A stretch of DNA of 34,212 nucleotides. It comes from CAYSLA01 sp964431685. Its GTDB lineage: Bacteria; Armatimonadota; UBA5829. The notes under the pieces were generated by a model, which saw only the letters and a list, made by a program, of their open reading frames with translations, was not told where the DNA came from and searched no databases. The stretch lies in NCBI GenBank assembly GCA_964431685.1, contig CAYSLA010000018.1, forward strand, positions 1-34,212, written 5' to 3'. The position numbers and the translations under genes are program-made. Positions 15,402-22,837 of this stretch are shown here, piece after piece. Numbering within the stretch: the first letter of the stretch is position 1; every line of letters begins with the position of its first letter.

Positions 15402-16562
15402 ATGATACGATACATGGCCTTACTGGCCTTAACCCTGCTAAGCACCTGTACGGTCTGCTTTGCCGTACCCACCGTATCCAACGTGACTGCCAGCCAGCGA
15501 ACTGACGGCAGCAAGAAGGTGGATATCTACTACAACCTCGCTGACCCGGATAGTGCGACATCAACCGTCTCGGTGCAGGTATCGGACGACGGAGGTGGCA
15601 CTTGGACTGTTGTTGCGTCGCAGTTGTCCGGTGATGTGGGCCCGAATGTATCTTGTGGTAATGGCAAGCACATCGTCTGGGAGTCCTGCGGGACAGACCT
15701 GCCGTGCGCTTATGGGACCAACTACAAGGTATCCGTAACCGCCGGAGGCGCGATGATCTACATCCCCGCCGGGTCTTTTCTGATGGGCAATAATGGCAGC
15801 GAGCCGTATTCACTCTCCAGGGAACTGCCCCAGCACTCCGTCTATCTCTCTGGTTACTGGATAGGCAAGTATGAGGTAACGAGGGGCGAATACCGAGCGT
15901 TTATGAATGCGACGGGACGCGCGGCTCCTGCATATTGGGCCGCTGTTCAGGATTGGGGAACTGGTTCGTTTACTCAGACGGACAATCACCCCGTGGTTGG
16001 AGTGACTTGGTATGACGCTGCTGCGTATTGCGCCTGGGCTGGTGGCCGGTTGCCTACTGAGGCCGAATGGGAGAAGGCCGCAAGGTGGACGGGCAGCTAT
16101 CCGAATGTATATCCGTGGGGCAACAGTTGGGACCAGGAAAGATGTAACAACTGGTATGACAGCAACCCCGCTGGCGGCGGGTACCAGAAGCGGCAGACAG
16201 CTCCTGTCGGTAGCTATCCGAGCGGTGGTAGTCCCTATGGTTTGCAGGATATGGCAGGTAACGTATGGGAGTGGTGTCAGGATTGGTACAAGTCGTATCC
16301 TGGAAGCACAAGTCCGTTCGATTACACGAACAGCTATCGTGTCCTGCGGGGCGGTAGTTGGGTCCGACCTCGACAGCTACGACCGGTGCGCCTGCCGCGA
16401 CGGCGACTACGACCCGGGCGGCTATGTCGGCAGCTACGGGTTTCGGCTAGCCCGCTAGTCAGCGTTGGTATTGGAGTATGCACTATGTCTGTTTTGTTGT
16501 TTGGTGGGGGTTGTAGGGGGCTTTGCCCCCTGCCGTACGCGATTTTGAGAAATGGGAAGTAG
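15402..16562 (+). CDS. DGR variable protein with FGE-sulfatase/C-type-lectin-like fold; frameshifted in the variable repeat
   Basis: The ATG at 15402 follows GGAGG. A signal peptide (YMALLALTLLSTCTVCFA) and an Ig-like domain (about residues 22-120) precede an FGE/SUMF1-type domain: MIYIPAGSFLMGN, YEVTRGEYRAFM, PVVGVTWYDAAAYCAWAGG, LPTEAEWEKAARW, YGLQDMAGNVWEWCQDWY and VLRGGSW. This is the usual fold of DGR targets, and the end is the variable repeat at 16333-16460. As read, one extra C at 16363/16364 shifts the frame, so the protein runs on in Arg-rich sequence to a stop at 16560. Without that base it would end after RCACRDGDYDPGGYVGSYG and FRLAR at TAG 16456-16458, about 351 aa, as expected for the family. 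It is probably a displayed binding protein rather than a sulfatase activator. Confidence 0.85.
   Translation: MIRYMALLALTLLSTCTVCFAVPTVSNVTASQRTDGSKKVDIYYNLADPDSATSTVSVQVSDDGGGTWTVVASQLSGDVGPNVSCGNGKHIVWESCGTDLPCAYGTNYKVSVTAGGAMIYIPAGSFLMGNNGSEPYSLSRELPQHSVYLSGYWIGKYEVTRGEYRAFMNATGRAAPAYWAAVQDWGTGSFTQTDNHPVVGVTWYDAAAYCAWAGGRLPTEAEWEKAARWTGSYPNVYPWGNSWDQERCNNWYDSNPAGGGYQKRQTAPVGSYPSGGSPYGLQDMAGNVWEWCQDWYKSYPGSTSPFDYTNSYRVLRGGSWVRPRQLRPVRLPRRRLRPGRLCRQLRVSASPLVSVGIGVCTMSVLLFGGGCRGLCPLPYAILRNGK
16333..16460 (+). repeat. DGR variable repeat (VR)
   Basis: 128 bases match the template repeat at 17974-18097. The first 29 and the GC-rich end (GGGTTTCGGCTAGCCCGC) are identical; in between nearly all differences fall where the template has A. 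AAC codons have become GTC, GAC, CTC, AGC, TAC and GGC, and TAC has become TGC. Two length differences exist: one extra C at 16363/16364 and one extra codon before CCG. The TAG stop lies where the template has AAG. Confidence 0.95.
16515..16531. promoter_or_regulatory. Hairpin downstream of the VR
   Basis: AGGGGGC-ttt-GCCCCCT lies about 55 bases after the VR and 35 before avd. Some DGRs need a DNA hairpin or cruciform shortly after the VR for target recognition; this one is farther away than in the classic phage case, so the role is open. Confidence 0.5.
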
Positions 16563-16565
16563 CAG

Positions 16566-16943
16566 TTGGCTGAACCTGGCGTATTGGTGGGCCTGTATGA
16601 CCTGGTGCTTTGGTACACCCAGCGGACTGAGCGGTTTCCAAAGTCCTTGCGAGTGACTCTCGGCGACAGAATTGACCGCAAACTGCTTGATATGCTTGAA
16701 CTTGCGGTACGGGCGCGCTATGCGAGAGACCCACGGAAGTATCTACAGTTGTTGAACACTGAGTTGGATCTGTTGAGATACTTGACTCGGCTTGCCAAGG
16801 ACCGGGGGGCGCTGGAGGTCAAACAGTATGAGTTCGTCGCACGATCAATTGAAGACATCGGATGCCAGGTGGGCGGCTGGCTGAAGAGCGAGAGAAGAGT
16901 TGAAAACACACAAGCACCTGTACAACAAGGTCTGGGACTTTGA
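16566..16943 (+). CDS. avd: DGR accessory variability determinant (Avd), four-helix bundle protein
   Basis: The 125-aa protein starts at TTG 16566 after GGGAAG. It is all-helical and basic, with the pattern of Avd and the related 23S rRNA intervening-sequence proteins: YDLVLWYTQRTERFPKSLR, then ARDPRKYLQLLNTELDLLRY and VARSIEDIGCQVGGWLKS. In studied DGRs Avd forms a pentameric barrel that binds the reverse transcriptase and template RNA and is needed for mutagenic reverse transcription. It lies directly between the variable protein and the RT, and its last 44 bases overlap the start of the RT gene in another frame, which means translational coupling. Confidence 0.9.
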   Translation: MAEPGVLVGLYDLVLWYTQRTERFPKSLRVTLGDRIDRKLLDMLELAVRARYARDPRKYLQLLNTELDLLRYLTRLAKDRGALEVKQYEFVARSIEDIGCQVGGWLKSERRVENTQAPVQQGLGL

Positions 16944-18087
16944 GAACCTATTAGCGGCTTCCAAGCTGGCGCAACGCGGCAAGCGGCGTGAACCCGACGT
17001 GTACGCTTTCAACGCGGAACTTGAGAAGAATCTGCTGAGGTTGCAGGAAGCATTGAGAAGCATGACTTGGACGCCTGGGAAGTACCGTGATTTCTACGTA
17101 TACGAGCCAAAGAAGAGGCTTGTGTCGGCCGCGCCATACGAAGACAGGGTGGTGCATCATGCCTTGTGCAGGGTGCTGGAGCCGGTGTGGGAGACTATGT
17201 TCATTTTCGACTCCTACGCCTGCCGTTTGGGCAAGGGCACACATGCGGCGGCAGACAGATACACCGAGTTTAGCCGCAAGGCTAAGTATGTGCTCAAGTG
17301 CGACATCAGCAAGTACTTCGAGCACGTTGACCACGGCATTCTGTTGGAAGAGATAGGCCGGTATGTTAAAGACGACGGGATTGCCTGGCTGGTGAAGTCT
17401 ATTCTGGTGTCAAACAACGCGAGACCCGCGGCGACCGCTGGCAAGGGCATACCTATTGGCAATCTGACCAGCCAGTTTTTTGCCAACGTGTATCTGAACA
17501 GATTCGACCATTGGGTGAAGGAAGACGTGAGACACAGGTTCTACATTCGGTATGTGGATGATTTCGTGATACTCGCTGACGACAAGACGGTGCTGCACGA
17601 GACATTCAGGGAAATAGAAGTCAAGTTGGCTGATATTGGGCTTACGATTCACCCCAGGAAGCGCAGTGTGTTTCCCGTTTCTGAAGGCTGCGACTTCATG
17701 GGATATCGCATCTGGCCGGAGCATAGACGGCTCAGGCCGAAGACCGGATATCACTCGCGCCGAAAACTGGTGCGCCTGGCTACGAGATACAGAGAGGGCG
17801 AAATCCCTTTGGATAGAGTAAAGGCGTCCGTTGCTGCATGGATTGGTCATGTGAAGCATGCGGACACATGGGGGTTGAGGAAAGCGGTGTTTGGGCAGTT
17901 AAGATTCGCTAAGCCGAGTTCTAACTTCCAACGTCTAACTTCTAACCTTCGGATTGGGACGGGCCATAACGGGGCTATCGTGTCCTGCGGGGCGGTAGTT
18001 GGAACAACAACGACAACAACAACCGGTGCGCCTACCGCAACAACAACAACCCGAACAACTATAACAACAACAACGGGTTTCGGCTAG
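16900..18087 (+). CDS. DGR reverse transcriptase
   Basis: The start is TTG 16900 (MKTHKHLYNKVWDFENLLAA), the usual opening of DGR reverse transcriptases, preceded by GAGAGAAGAG. Group-II-intron-like RT motifs are present: DRVVHHALCRVLEP, KCDISKYFEHVDHGIL, KGIPIGNLTSQFFANVYLN and the catalytic YVDD (residues 218-221), then GLTIHPRKR and CDFMGYRIWP. The real RT similarity ends near HADTWGLRKAVFGQLRF (about residue 335). The frame then runs through a non-conserved tail and into the template repeat, where AAC repeats read as poly-Thr, and stops at TAG inside the TR. It copies TR RNA with errors at adenines and the cDNA replaces the VR. Confidence 0.95.
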   Translation: MKTHKHLYNKVWDFENLLAASKLAQRGKRREPDVYAFNAELEKNLLRLQEALRSMTWTPGKYRDFYVYEPKKRLVSAAPYEDRVVHHALCRVLEPVWETMFIFDSYACRLGKGTHAAADRYTEFSRKAKYVLKCDISKYFEHVDHGILLEEIGRYVKDDGIAWLVKSILVSNNARPAATAGKGIPIGNLTSQFFANVYLNRFDHWVKEDVRHRFYIRYVDDFVILADDKTVLHETFREIEVKLADIGLTIHPRKRSVFPVSEGCDFMGYRIWPEHRRLRPKTGYHSRRKLVRLATRYREGEIPLDRVKASVAAWIGHVKHADTWGLRKAVFGQLRFAKPSSNFQRLTSNLRIGTGHNGAIVSCGAVVGTTTTTTTGAPTATTTTRTTITTTTGFG

Positions 18088-18097
18088 CCCGCAAGTC
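17974..18097 (+). repeat. DGR template repeat (TR)
   Basis: The 124-base template of the VR at 16333-16460 is dominated by AAC codons, the usual adaptation that lets adenine mutagenesis reach many residues without stop codons. Read in the VR frame it gives GGSW, then mostly Asn separated by fixed Asp, RCAYR, P and Y, then GFRLAR. It lies after the RT and overlaps the RT frame up to 18087. Confidence 0.95.
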
Positions 18098-18350
18098 TGC
18101 CGATGCCAGGGCATGCGTCTTCCGAAAGGGATGCGTGTGGAGTGCGTGGCGAGACTAAAGGCTCGTTCCCGTGCCGCTCGATGAGCGGACAAATATAGAA
18201 ACACCCGGGTCGGGGTGGTAGGGTTGATCCTGAAGCCTCGGCGGCGCAGCAGCGTCGGCAACACGTATGCCGGACTTGATCCGGCATCACGAAGATTGGG
18301 GCGGTCCGTCGTGCGACGCCGTTGACCGCCCCAATCTCGTCTCGCGGCTG
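18098..18350. other. Intergenic region with two strong hairpins
   Basis: ATGCCGGA-cttga-TCCGGCAT lies at 18267-18287 (a shorter form recurs at 29062-29080). GATTGGGGCGGTC (18294-18306) pairs perfectly with 18324-18336 and lies just after the hcp stop, so it may terminate that operon although it lacks a T tract. I see no gene here. Confidence 0.55.
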
Positions 18351-20000
18351 CTAGCCCAGTATCGCCTTGAGGTCTTCTTCAGGGGTTGAAATCGGCTTGA
18401 TACCGAACTTCTCAACCAGAATGCCGAGAGCCGCGGGAGTGACAAACGCCGGGAGGCTCGGGCCGAGGCGAATGTCCTTGATGCCGAGATGAAGCAGGGT
18501 CAGCAGAATTGCCACCGCCTTTTGCTCATACCACGACAGCACAAGCGACAGCGGCAGGTCATTGACTCCGCATCCGAACGCGTTGGACAATGCGACCGCT
18601 ATCTGGATTGCGGAATACGCGTCGTTGCACTGCCCGATATCCAGCAGTCTCGGAATGCCGCCGATATCGCCGAAGTCGAGCTTGTTGAACCTGTACTTAC
18701 CGCAGGCCAGCGTCAGAATTACGCTGTCATTGGGAACAGCCTGAGCGAGCTCCGTGTAGTAGTTCCGGCCGCTCTTGGCGCCGTCGCATCCGCCAATCAA
18801 GAAGAAGTGCTTGATGGCTCCCGACTTGACCGCATCGATGACCTTGTCAGCCACTCCTAGAACGGCGCTGGCTCCAAAGCCGACCATGATGCTCTTCTCC
18901 GGCTCATCCTCGGCAAACCCTGGTGCGGCTAGTGCGGCCTCGATGACAGGAGTGAAGTCCTTGTCTGCAACGTGGACAACGCCCGGCCACGCCACCAGAC
19001 CGGTGGTGAATATGCGCCCAGTGTATGTCTCACGCGGCTTCTGGATGCAGTTGGTGGTCATCAGAACCGCGCCGGGGAACTGATCGAACTCTTTGGCCTG
19101 ATCCTGCCACGCTCCACCGTAGTTTCCAACCAGGTGCTTGTATGCCTTGAGCTTCGGATAGGCGTGGGTGGGCAGCATCTCACCGTGCGTGTAGACGTTG
19201 ATGCCCTTGCCCTCGGTCTGCTTCAGCAGCATCTCGAGGTCTCTAAGGTCGTGGCCGGACACCAGTATCGCCTTGCCCTTCACAGGGGTTATGCGTACCT
19301 GTGTAGGAACCGGCGCTCCGTAGGTCTCAGTGTTGCCGGCGTCCAGCAACTGCATGGCCTTCAAGTTCAATTCACCAACGCCCAGCGCCGCGCCAAGAAG
19401 CTCGTCAATGCTGGGGTTAGACTTAGTCAGAAGGTCGAGGTACTTGCGGAAGCCTGAAAACACTTCCTCGCTGGTCTTGCCAAGTATCTGGGCGTGGTCC
19501 GTGTATGCGGCCGCACCCTTGAGCCCAAACAGAATCAGGTCCTGTAGAGAAGTGATCTCCTCGCCCTGTGCTTCCCGTCTGGCGAGGATGGAGACGGCTT
19601 CGCCCTGTTTCAGTAACTCAGCGAGGTCGGCGGCAGGCACGAAAGAAGCGGGCCCATCCAGCTTCTCCGCCTGCTTTCCGGCTTTGGCGGCCGCCGTCTC
19701 GTACAGGTTCTTTGCACGACTGCGCATATCGACTGCCTTGTTGATCATCTCTCTAAGGCGGTCGGCGTCAAAATCCACGTTGGTGATGGTGGTGAACAAG
19801 GCTTCAGCGACAAAGCGGTCGATGTCGTGGTCAGTCGCCCCAAGGTCCTCCGCCCTCTTCGCATACATCGCTATGCCCTTGGTCACATAAACCAACACGT
19901 CTTGCAGGGTCGCGCAAGTCGCGTCCTTGCCACAAACTCCCTGGACGGTGCAGCCCGTCCCTTTTGCTGTCTGTTCGCACTGATAGCAGAACATGCCCAT
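18351..20000 (-). CDS. hcp: Hybrid cluster protein / hydroxylamine reductase
   Basis: The 549-aa protein has the N-terminal Cys motif of Hcp (Cys5, Cys8, Cys17, Cys23; MFCYQCEQTAKGTGC) for a cubane cluster, and the hybrid-cluster ligands farther on: GHD, HGEMLPTHAYP, NCIQKP, GGCDGAKSGRNYYTE, LACGKYRFN and IGQCNDAYSA. Its length is normal for the anaerobe type. Hcp reduces nitric oxide to nitrous oxide and can reduce hydroxylamine. It is preceded, 2 bases away, by a small ferredoxin that probably donates electrons, and farther up by an Rrf2 regulator, which fits an NO-responsive operon. Confidence 0.97.
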   Translation of the reverse strand: MGMFCYQCEQTAKGTGCTVQGVCGKDATCATLQDVLVYVTKGIAMYAKRAEDLGATDHDIDRFVAEALFTTITNVDFDADRLREMINKAVDMRSRAKNLYETAAAKAGKQAEKLDGPASFVPAADLAELLKQGEAVSILARREAQGEEITSLQDLILFGLKGAAAYTDHAQILGKTSEEVFSGFRKYLDLLTKSNPSIDELLGAALGVGELNLKAMQLLDAGNTETYGAPVPTQVRITPVKGKAILVSGHDLRDLEMLLKQTEGKGINVYTHGEMLPTHAYPKLKAYKHLVGNYGGAWQDQAKEFDQFPGAVLMTTNCIQKPRETYTGRIFTTGLVAWPGVVHVADKDFTPVIEAALAAPGFAEDEPEKSIMVGFGASAVLGVADKVIDAVKSGAIKHFFLIGGCDGAKSGRNYYTELAQAVPNDSVILTLACGKYRFNKLDFGDIGGIPRLLDIGQCNDAYSAIQIAVALSNAFGCGVNDLPLSLVLSWYEQKAVAILLTLLHLGIKDIRLGPSLPAFVTPAALGILVEKFGIKPISTPEEDLKAILG

Positions 20001-20002
20001 TG

Positions 20003-20200
20003 CTAGATATCCTCCTCTTTGAGCACAATGGCGCTTACCGGACAGGACTCTTCACAGGCCCCGCAGTCGATACACGCCTCCGGATGGACTACATTGGATT
20101 TTCCATCCACTACAAACACATTTGGAGCAGCGGGACAAACCTCTTCGCACTTCCCGCAGCCGATACAAGTATCCTCATCTACAAAAGGTCTCATACTCAT
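20003..20200 (-). CDS. Small 2[4Fe-4S] ferredoxin
   Basis: Two CxxCxxC...CP motifs (CIGCGKCEEVCPAAP and CIDCGACEESCPVSAI) make this a bacterial-type ferredoxin of about 65 aa. Three ATG codons are in frame (20206, 20200, 20194); GAGG directly abuts the first and lies six bases before the second, so I prefer 20200. It sits immediately before hcp and is the likely electron donor for it. Confidence 0.93.
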   Translation of the reverse strand: MSMRPFVDEDTCIGCGKCEEVCPAAPNVFVVDGKSNVVHPEACIDCGACEESCPVSAIVLKEEDI

Positions 20201-20220
20201 ACTCATCCTCTTCTTGATTA

Positions 20221-20988
20221 CTATCTTACTGGCACGGCGTCAAGTCGCCGCTCTCCGATAATGTCACCGGAAATCCCAACCGTAACCTCCGTGACCGGAA
20301 TGTCCGCGCCCGAGGTCGCGAGAGCCTCTTTGACAATGTGGCTCAAACCTCCGCAGCAGGGAACCTCCATACGGGCAATGGTAATGCTCCTGATGCCGGC
20401 GCTGGCGAATATCTGCCCGAATTTGTCAATATACGCATCTGCCTCGTCGAGCTTGGGGCAACCGATCATCAAGACCTTGCCGGGCAGCAGTTTCGTATGG
20501 AAGTCGGCGCAGGCAAAGGGAGCACAGTCCGCACTTATCAGCAGGTCCGCTCCGTTTAGATAAGGGGCGCTCGCCGGCACGAGATGAATCTGAACGGGCC
20601 AGTTCGTCAGCGCCGACGGAACGGATTCGCTGCTCGCACCAGGGCAGCACGCTGCTGAGCGTTCAATCGTCCTGGCATGTGCGCTGGGACAGCCGCAAGC
20701 CTTCTCGGTGTGTCCGTGAGACTGCTGTTTGCGCTTTGCTTCCTGCATGCGCGCCACGTGCTCCTTGGCGGCCTCTTCGTCGAAGTCGGCGGCCTCACGC
20801 TGTTCGACGGTGATTGCGTCCTGAGGGCACTCGCCCAGACATGCGCCGAGGCCGTCACAGTACACGTCGCTCACGAGCTTCGCCTTGCCGTCCACCAACT
20901 GGATGGCCCCCTCGGCGCAAGCCGAGATGCACAGTCCGCAGCCGTTGCACTTCTCTTCGTCTATGACTACGATGTTTCTTTTACCCAT
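20221..20988 (-). CDS. 4Fe-4S dicluster protein with C-terminal cysteine-rich domain
   Basis: The ATG at 20988 (MGKRNIVVIDEEKCNGCG) follows GAAAGGAAAG and is preferred to a longer frame that would run into the Rrf2 gene. The 255-aa protein begins with a ferredoxin domain: CNGCGLCISACAEGAI is complete, the second motif is CDGLGACLGECPQDAI with altered spacing. A charged linker rich in Cys and His follows, then a domain with ISADCAPFACADFH, GCPKLD and EVPCCGGLSHI, which may hold another cluster or metal. Such proteins are found beside hcp in anaerobes and probably carry electrons; I know no proven function. Confidence 0.8.
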   Translation of the reverse strand: MGKRNIVVIDEEKCNGCGLCISACAEGAIQLVDGKAKLVSDVYCDGLGACLGECPQDAITVEQREAADFDEEAAKEHVARMQEAKRKQQSHGHTEKACGCPSAHARTIERSAACCPGASSESVPSALTNWPVQIHLVPASAPYLNGADLLISADCAPFACADFHTKLLPGKVLMIGCPKLDEADAYIDKFGQIFASAGIRSITIARMEVPCCGGLSHIVKEALATSGADIPVTEVTVGISGDIIGERRLDAVPVR

Positions 20989-21044
20989 ATTTTCAGCTTT
21001 CCTTTCAGAGATTGCGTGGAATACTCGACCCGCACGCCAATTGG

Positions 21045-21452
21045 CTACTTCGTGGCCAGATCGGCAATGGTTGTCTTGGAGAAGTAGTCTGTAATCTGGC
21101 CGGTGACCGACTCCACCAGCCCGCCCATGATACACTTCTGACCGGGACACATCTTGCGCTTCAGGAGACAGTAGTCCGACGTCATCGGCCCTTCTATTGC
21201 CTGATACACATCCAATAGTGTAACCCGCTCGGGATCGGCGAAGAGCCTGATTCCGCCGCTCGGCCCTCTGTGTGCACTGATGAAGCCAGATTTGACCAGC
21301 CTCTGGCAGACCTTGGCCAGATGATTCTCGGATATCTCGAGTTCATGCGCGATTTCGTGCTGGGTAACCCACCGGTCACCCGCACCAGCTAGATGCGCCA
21401 TTACGTGCATTGCTATGGACGCCGCATCAGTTATCTTGAGCAAACCGGACAC
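21045..21452 (-). CDS. Rrf2-family transcriptional regulator (NsrR/IscR-like)
   Basis: The GTG at 21452 lies eight bases after AAGGGG. The 135-aa protein has the Rrf2 winged helix (ITDAASIAMHVMAHLA, HEIAHELEISENHLAKVCQRLVKSGFI, RGPSGGIRL) and three cysteines in CLLKRKMCPGQKC that should bind an Fe-S cluster. Its place at the head of an hcp operon points to an NsrR-like sensor of NO or oxidative damage. A palindrome in its own promoter (21487-21502) is the likely operator, so it probably represses itself and the operon. Confidence 0.9.
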   Translation of the reverse strand: MSGLLKITDAASIAMHVMAHLAGAGDRWVTQHEIAHELEISENHLAKVCQRLVKSGFISAHRGPSGGIRLFADPERVTLLDVYQAIEGPMTSDYCLLKRKMCPGQKCIMGGLVESVTGQITDYFSKTTIADLATK

Positions 21453-21486
21453 TCAAATCCCCTTGACCAGGACATATCTGGTATTC

Positions 21487-21502
21487 TGGTATCATAATAC
21501 CA
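21487..21502. promoter_or_regulatory. Operator-like palindrome and -10 of the rrf2-hcp operon
   Basis: TGGTATCATAATACCA has perfect 6-base arms (TGGTAT/ATACCA). On the minus strand it contains TGGTATTAT, a good extended -10 about 40 bases before the regulator gene, so a bound Rrf2 protein would block the polymerase. A further CTGGTATT half site precedes it at about 21479. Confidence 0.6.
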
Positions 21503-21549
21503 CAATCCTCAGCGAAAGTAAACCCCTTTTTCCGTTTTTTCCTTTTTTT

Positions 21550-21700
21550 GTTTCGGGCCTTAAGTGGAGCTCGGAGGAACGGAAGTCCCGAAACATGCAT
21601 GACCCGGTTGACTTCGGGGTTTCCGGGTTGGGTTCTCCACTCTGTGCCCAGACCGCACTTGGCGACCCAACCCTCAAATCCCGAAATACACACATTCTCG
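21550..21700. repeat. Complex inverted-repeat region related to the TTTCGGGATTT elements
   Basis: GTTTCGGG (21550-21557) and CCCGAAAC (21587-21594) form one inverted repeat. A second pair, GGGTTGGGT and ACCCAACCC, follows, and an AAATCCCGAAA end lies near 21678. It looks like a nested or degenerate copy of the 59-bp element family. No gene is seen between 21453 and 21707. Confidence 0.5.
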
Positions 21701-21707
21701 CCAGCAG

Positions 21708-22682
21708 CTAGAGCGACTTGAGCTGCTTGAACTGTTTGCGGAAGGGCTCTGCAACGAGACCGGTGTTCGTGAATGGAACGTCCCAGGTCATCACGCCGCC
21801 CTTCGAGATCAGGTCTTTGGTGTAGCCGAGGACGAACTCATCGACAAATCGCGGCTCGCCGCTGCGCCACGTCTTGCCCAGATAGCTCAGGATGTGATAC
21901 TGCGCATTGCCTAGTGTGGGACCGGGACATACAGGAAACTCTTCCGAAATCTCTCCCGCCGTATAGTCCTCATACTCAGTCATCGTGATAACCGGTGTAT
22001 AGACCCCAGGATTGAACGCCACGATGCTCTCGGGGTTTCCAGCTTTCATCGCCGCGGCAAAGCTCTGGAAGTTTGGAGGATCCGGATGCCGGTACATCTC
22101 ATCCCCAAAGTAACACCCGTCTACCCACCAGCCTGATACCTTCTTGCCCCAGCGAACAGACCACTCACGAAGAATAGATTCCCACTTGAGCTGAAACTCG
22201 ACCAGGCGCTTCCCGGTTCGCCCGGGATCCTTAGGATCCTGCCACCCATCCGGCCACGCATCCGGCCATTTTCCCTTGAAACCCCACTCCCATTCCAGCT
22301 TTTCCATCGCCACTTCGTCGTGACCTGGAGCACCGGCTGGAATATAGACCATCGTCTTTATCCCACGCTTGGCCATCGCGTCGGCCACGTCGCTTACAAG
22401 ATCGCGCCGAGACAACTTGCTGGGGGTAATTCCGGTGAGCCTGTCGTATGTTTCGTTGGGAGAGCAATAGTGCCCGGAGTTTTGCCCTATCGTGATGCAG
22501 TAGTACCCGGCTCCGAAGTCCTGTAGCTGATCGGCGAGCCCCTCTACATCGAACGCGTCTACTGTCGCGTTCCACTGCTCAATTTCGGTATCCTGACCTA
22601 CTTCCTCCGACCCCGCAGCTCCTGCAAGCAGGTGCATGAATACTCCCCACCTTGCCGCCCTGAACCAATCCGTGTTTGCCAT
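21708..22682 (-). CDS. GH29-like (alpha-L-fucosidase-like) glycosidase
   Basis: I start at ATG 22682 (MANTDWFRAARWGVFMH), which puts the family opening W-x3-AR-x-G at the N terminus; this gives 324 aa. The protein follows the GH29 barrel: FDVEGLADQLQDFGAGYYCI, a substrate-side region ending CSPNETYDRLTG, the MAKRGIKTMVYIPAG strand, and VSGWWVDGCYFGD, where the Asp of WVDG matches the catalytic nucleophile position. It lacks a signal peptide and the C-terminal beta domain of full fucosidases, so it is a short cytoplasmic form and its sugar is not certain. It is divergent from the next gene. Confidence 0.7.
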   Translation of the reverse strand: MANTDWFRAARWGVFMHLLAGAAGSEEVGQDTEIEQWNATVDAFDVEGLADQLQDFGAGYYCITIGQNSGHYCSPNETYDRLTGITPSKLSRRDLVSDVADAMAKRGIKTMVYIPAGAPGHDEVAMEKLEWEWGFKGKWPDAWPDGWQDPKDPGRTGKRLVEFQLKWESILREWSVRWGKKVSGWWVDGCYFGDEMYRHPDPPNFQSFAAAMKAGNPESIVAFNPGVYTPVITMTEYEDYTAGEISEEFPVCPGPTLGNAQYHILSYLGKTWRSGEPRFVDEFVLGYTKDLISKGGVMTWDVPFTNTGLVAEPFRKQFKQLKSL

Positions 22683-22837
22683 AGCCAATCTCAACCTCAC
22701 AAGTATTCGAGTCCAACTGATAGCGTAAACGCAATGACCGGCTTTGTCAAACGTACGGCAAGCTTGCCTGACGTCGCTCACAGGGTGTAGGATATTGCAT
22801 CGCGCTCGGTCAGGGCGCCAAGGATGGAGGTTAGATA

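Noticed and set aside
15402..16562. True formylglycine-generating enzyme (sulfatase activation)
   Set aside because: The FGE fold ends in a DGR variable repeat, the protein has a signal peptide and Ig-like domain, and no sulfatase gene is in the window.
18001..18074. AAC-rich repeat that might be read as a microsatellite or CRISPR-like array
   Set aside because: It aligns base for base with the VR apart from adenine changes and two small indels, so it is a DGR template repeat; there are no spacers.
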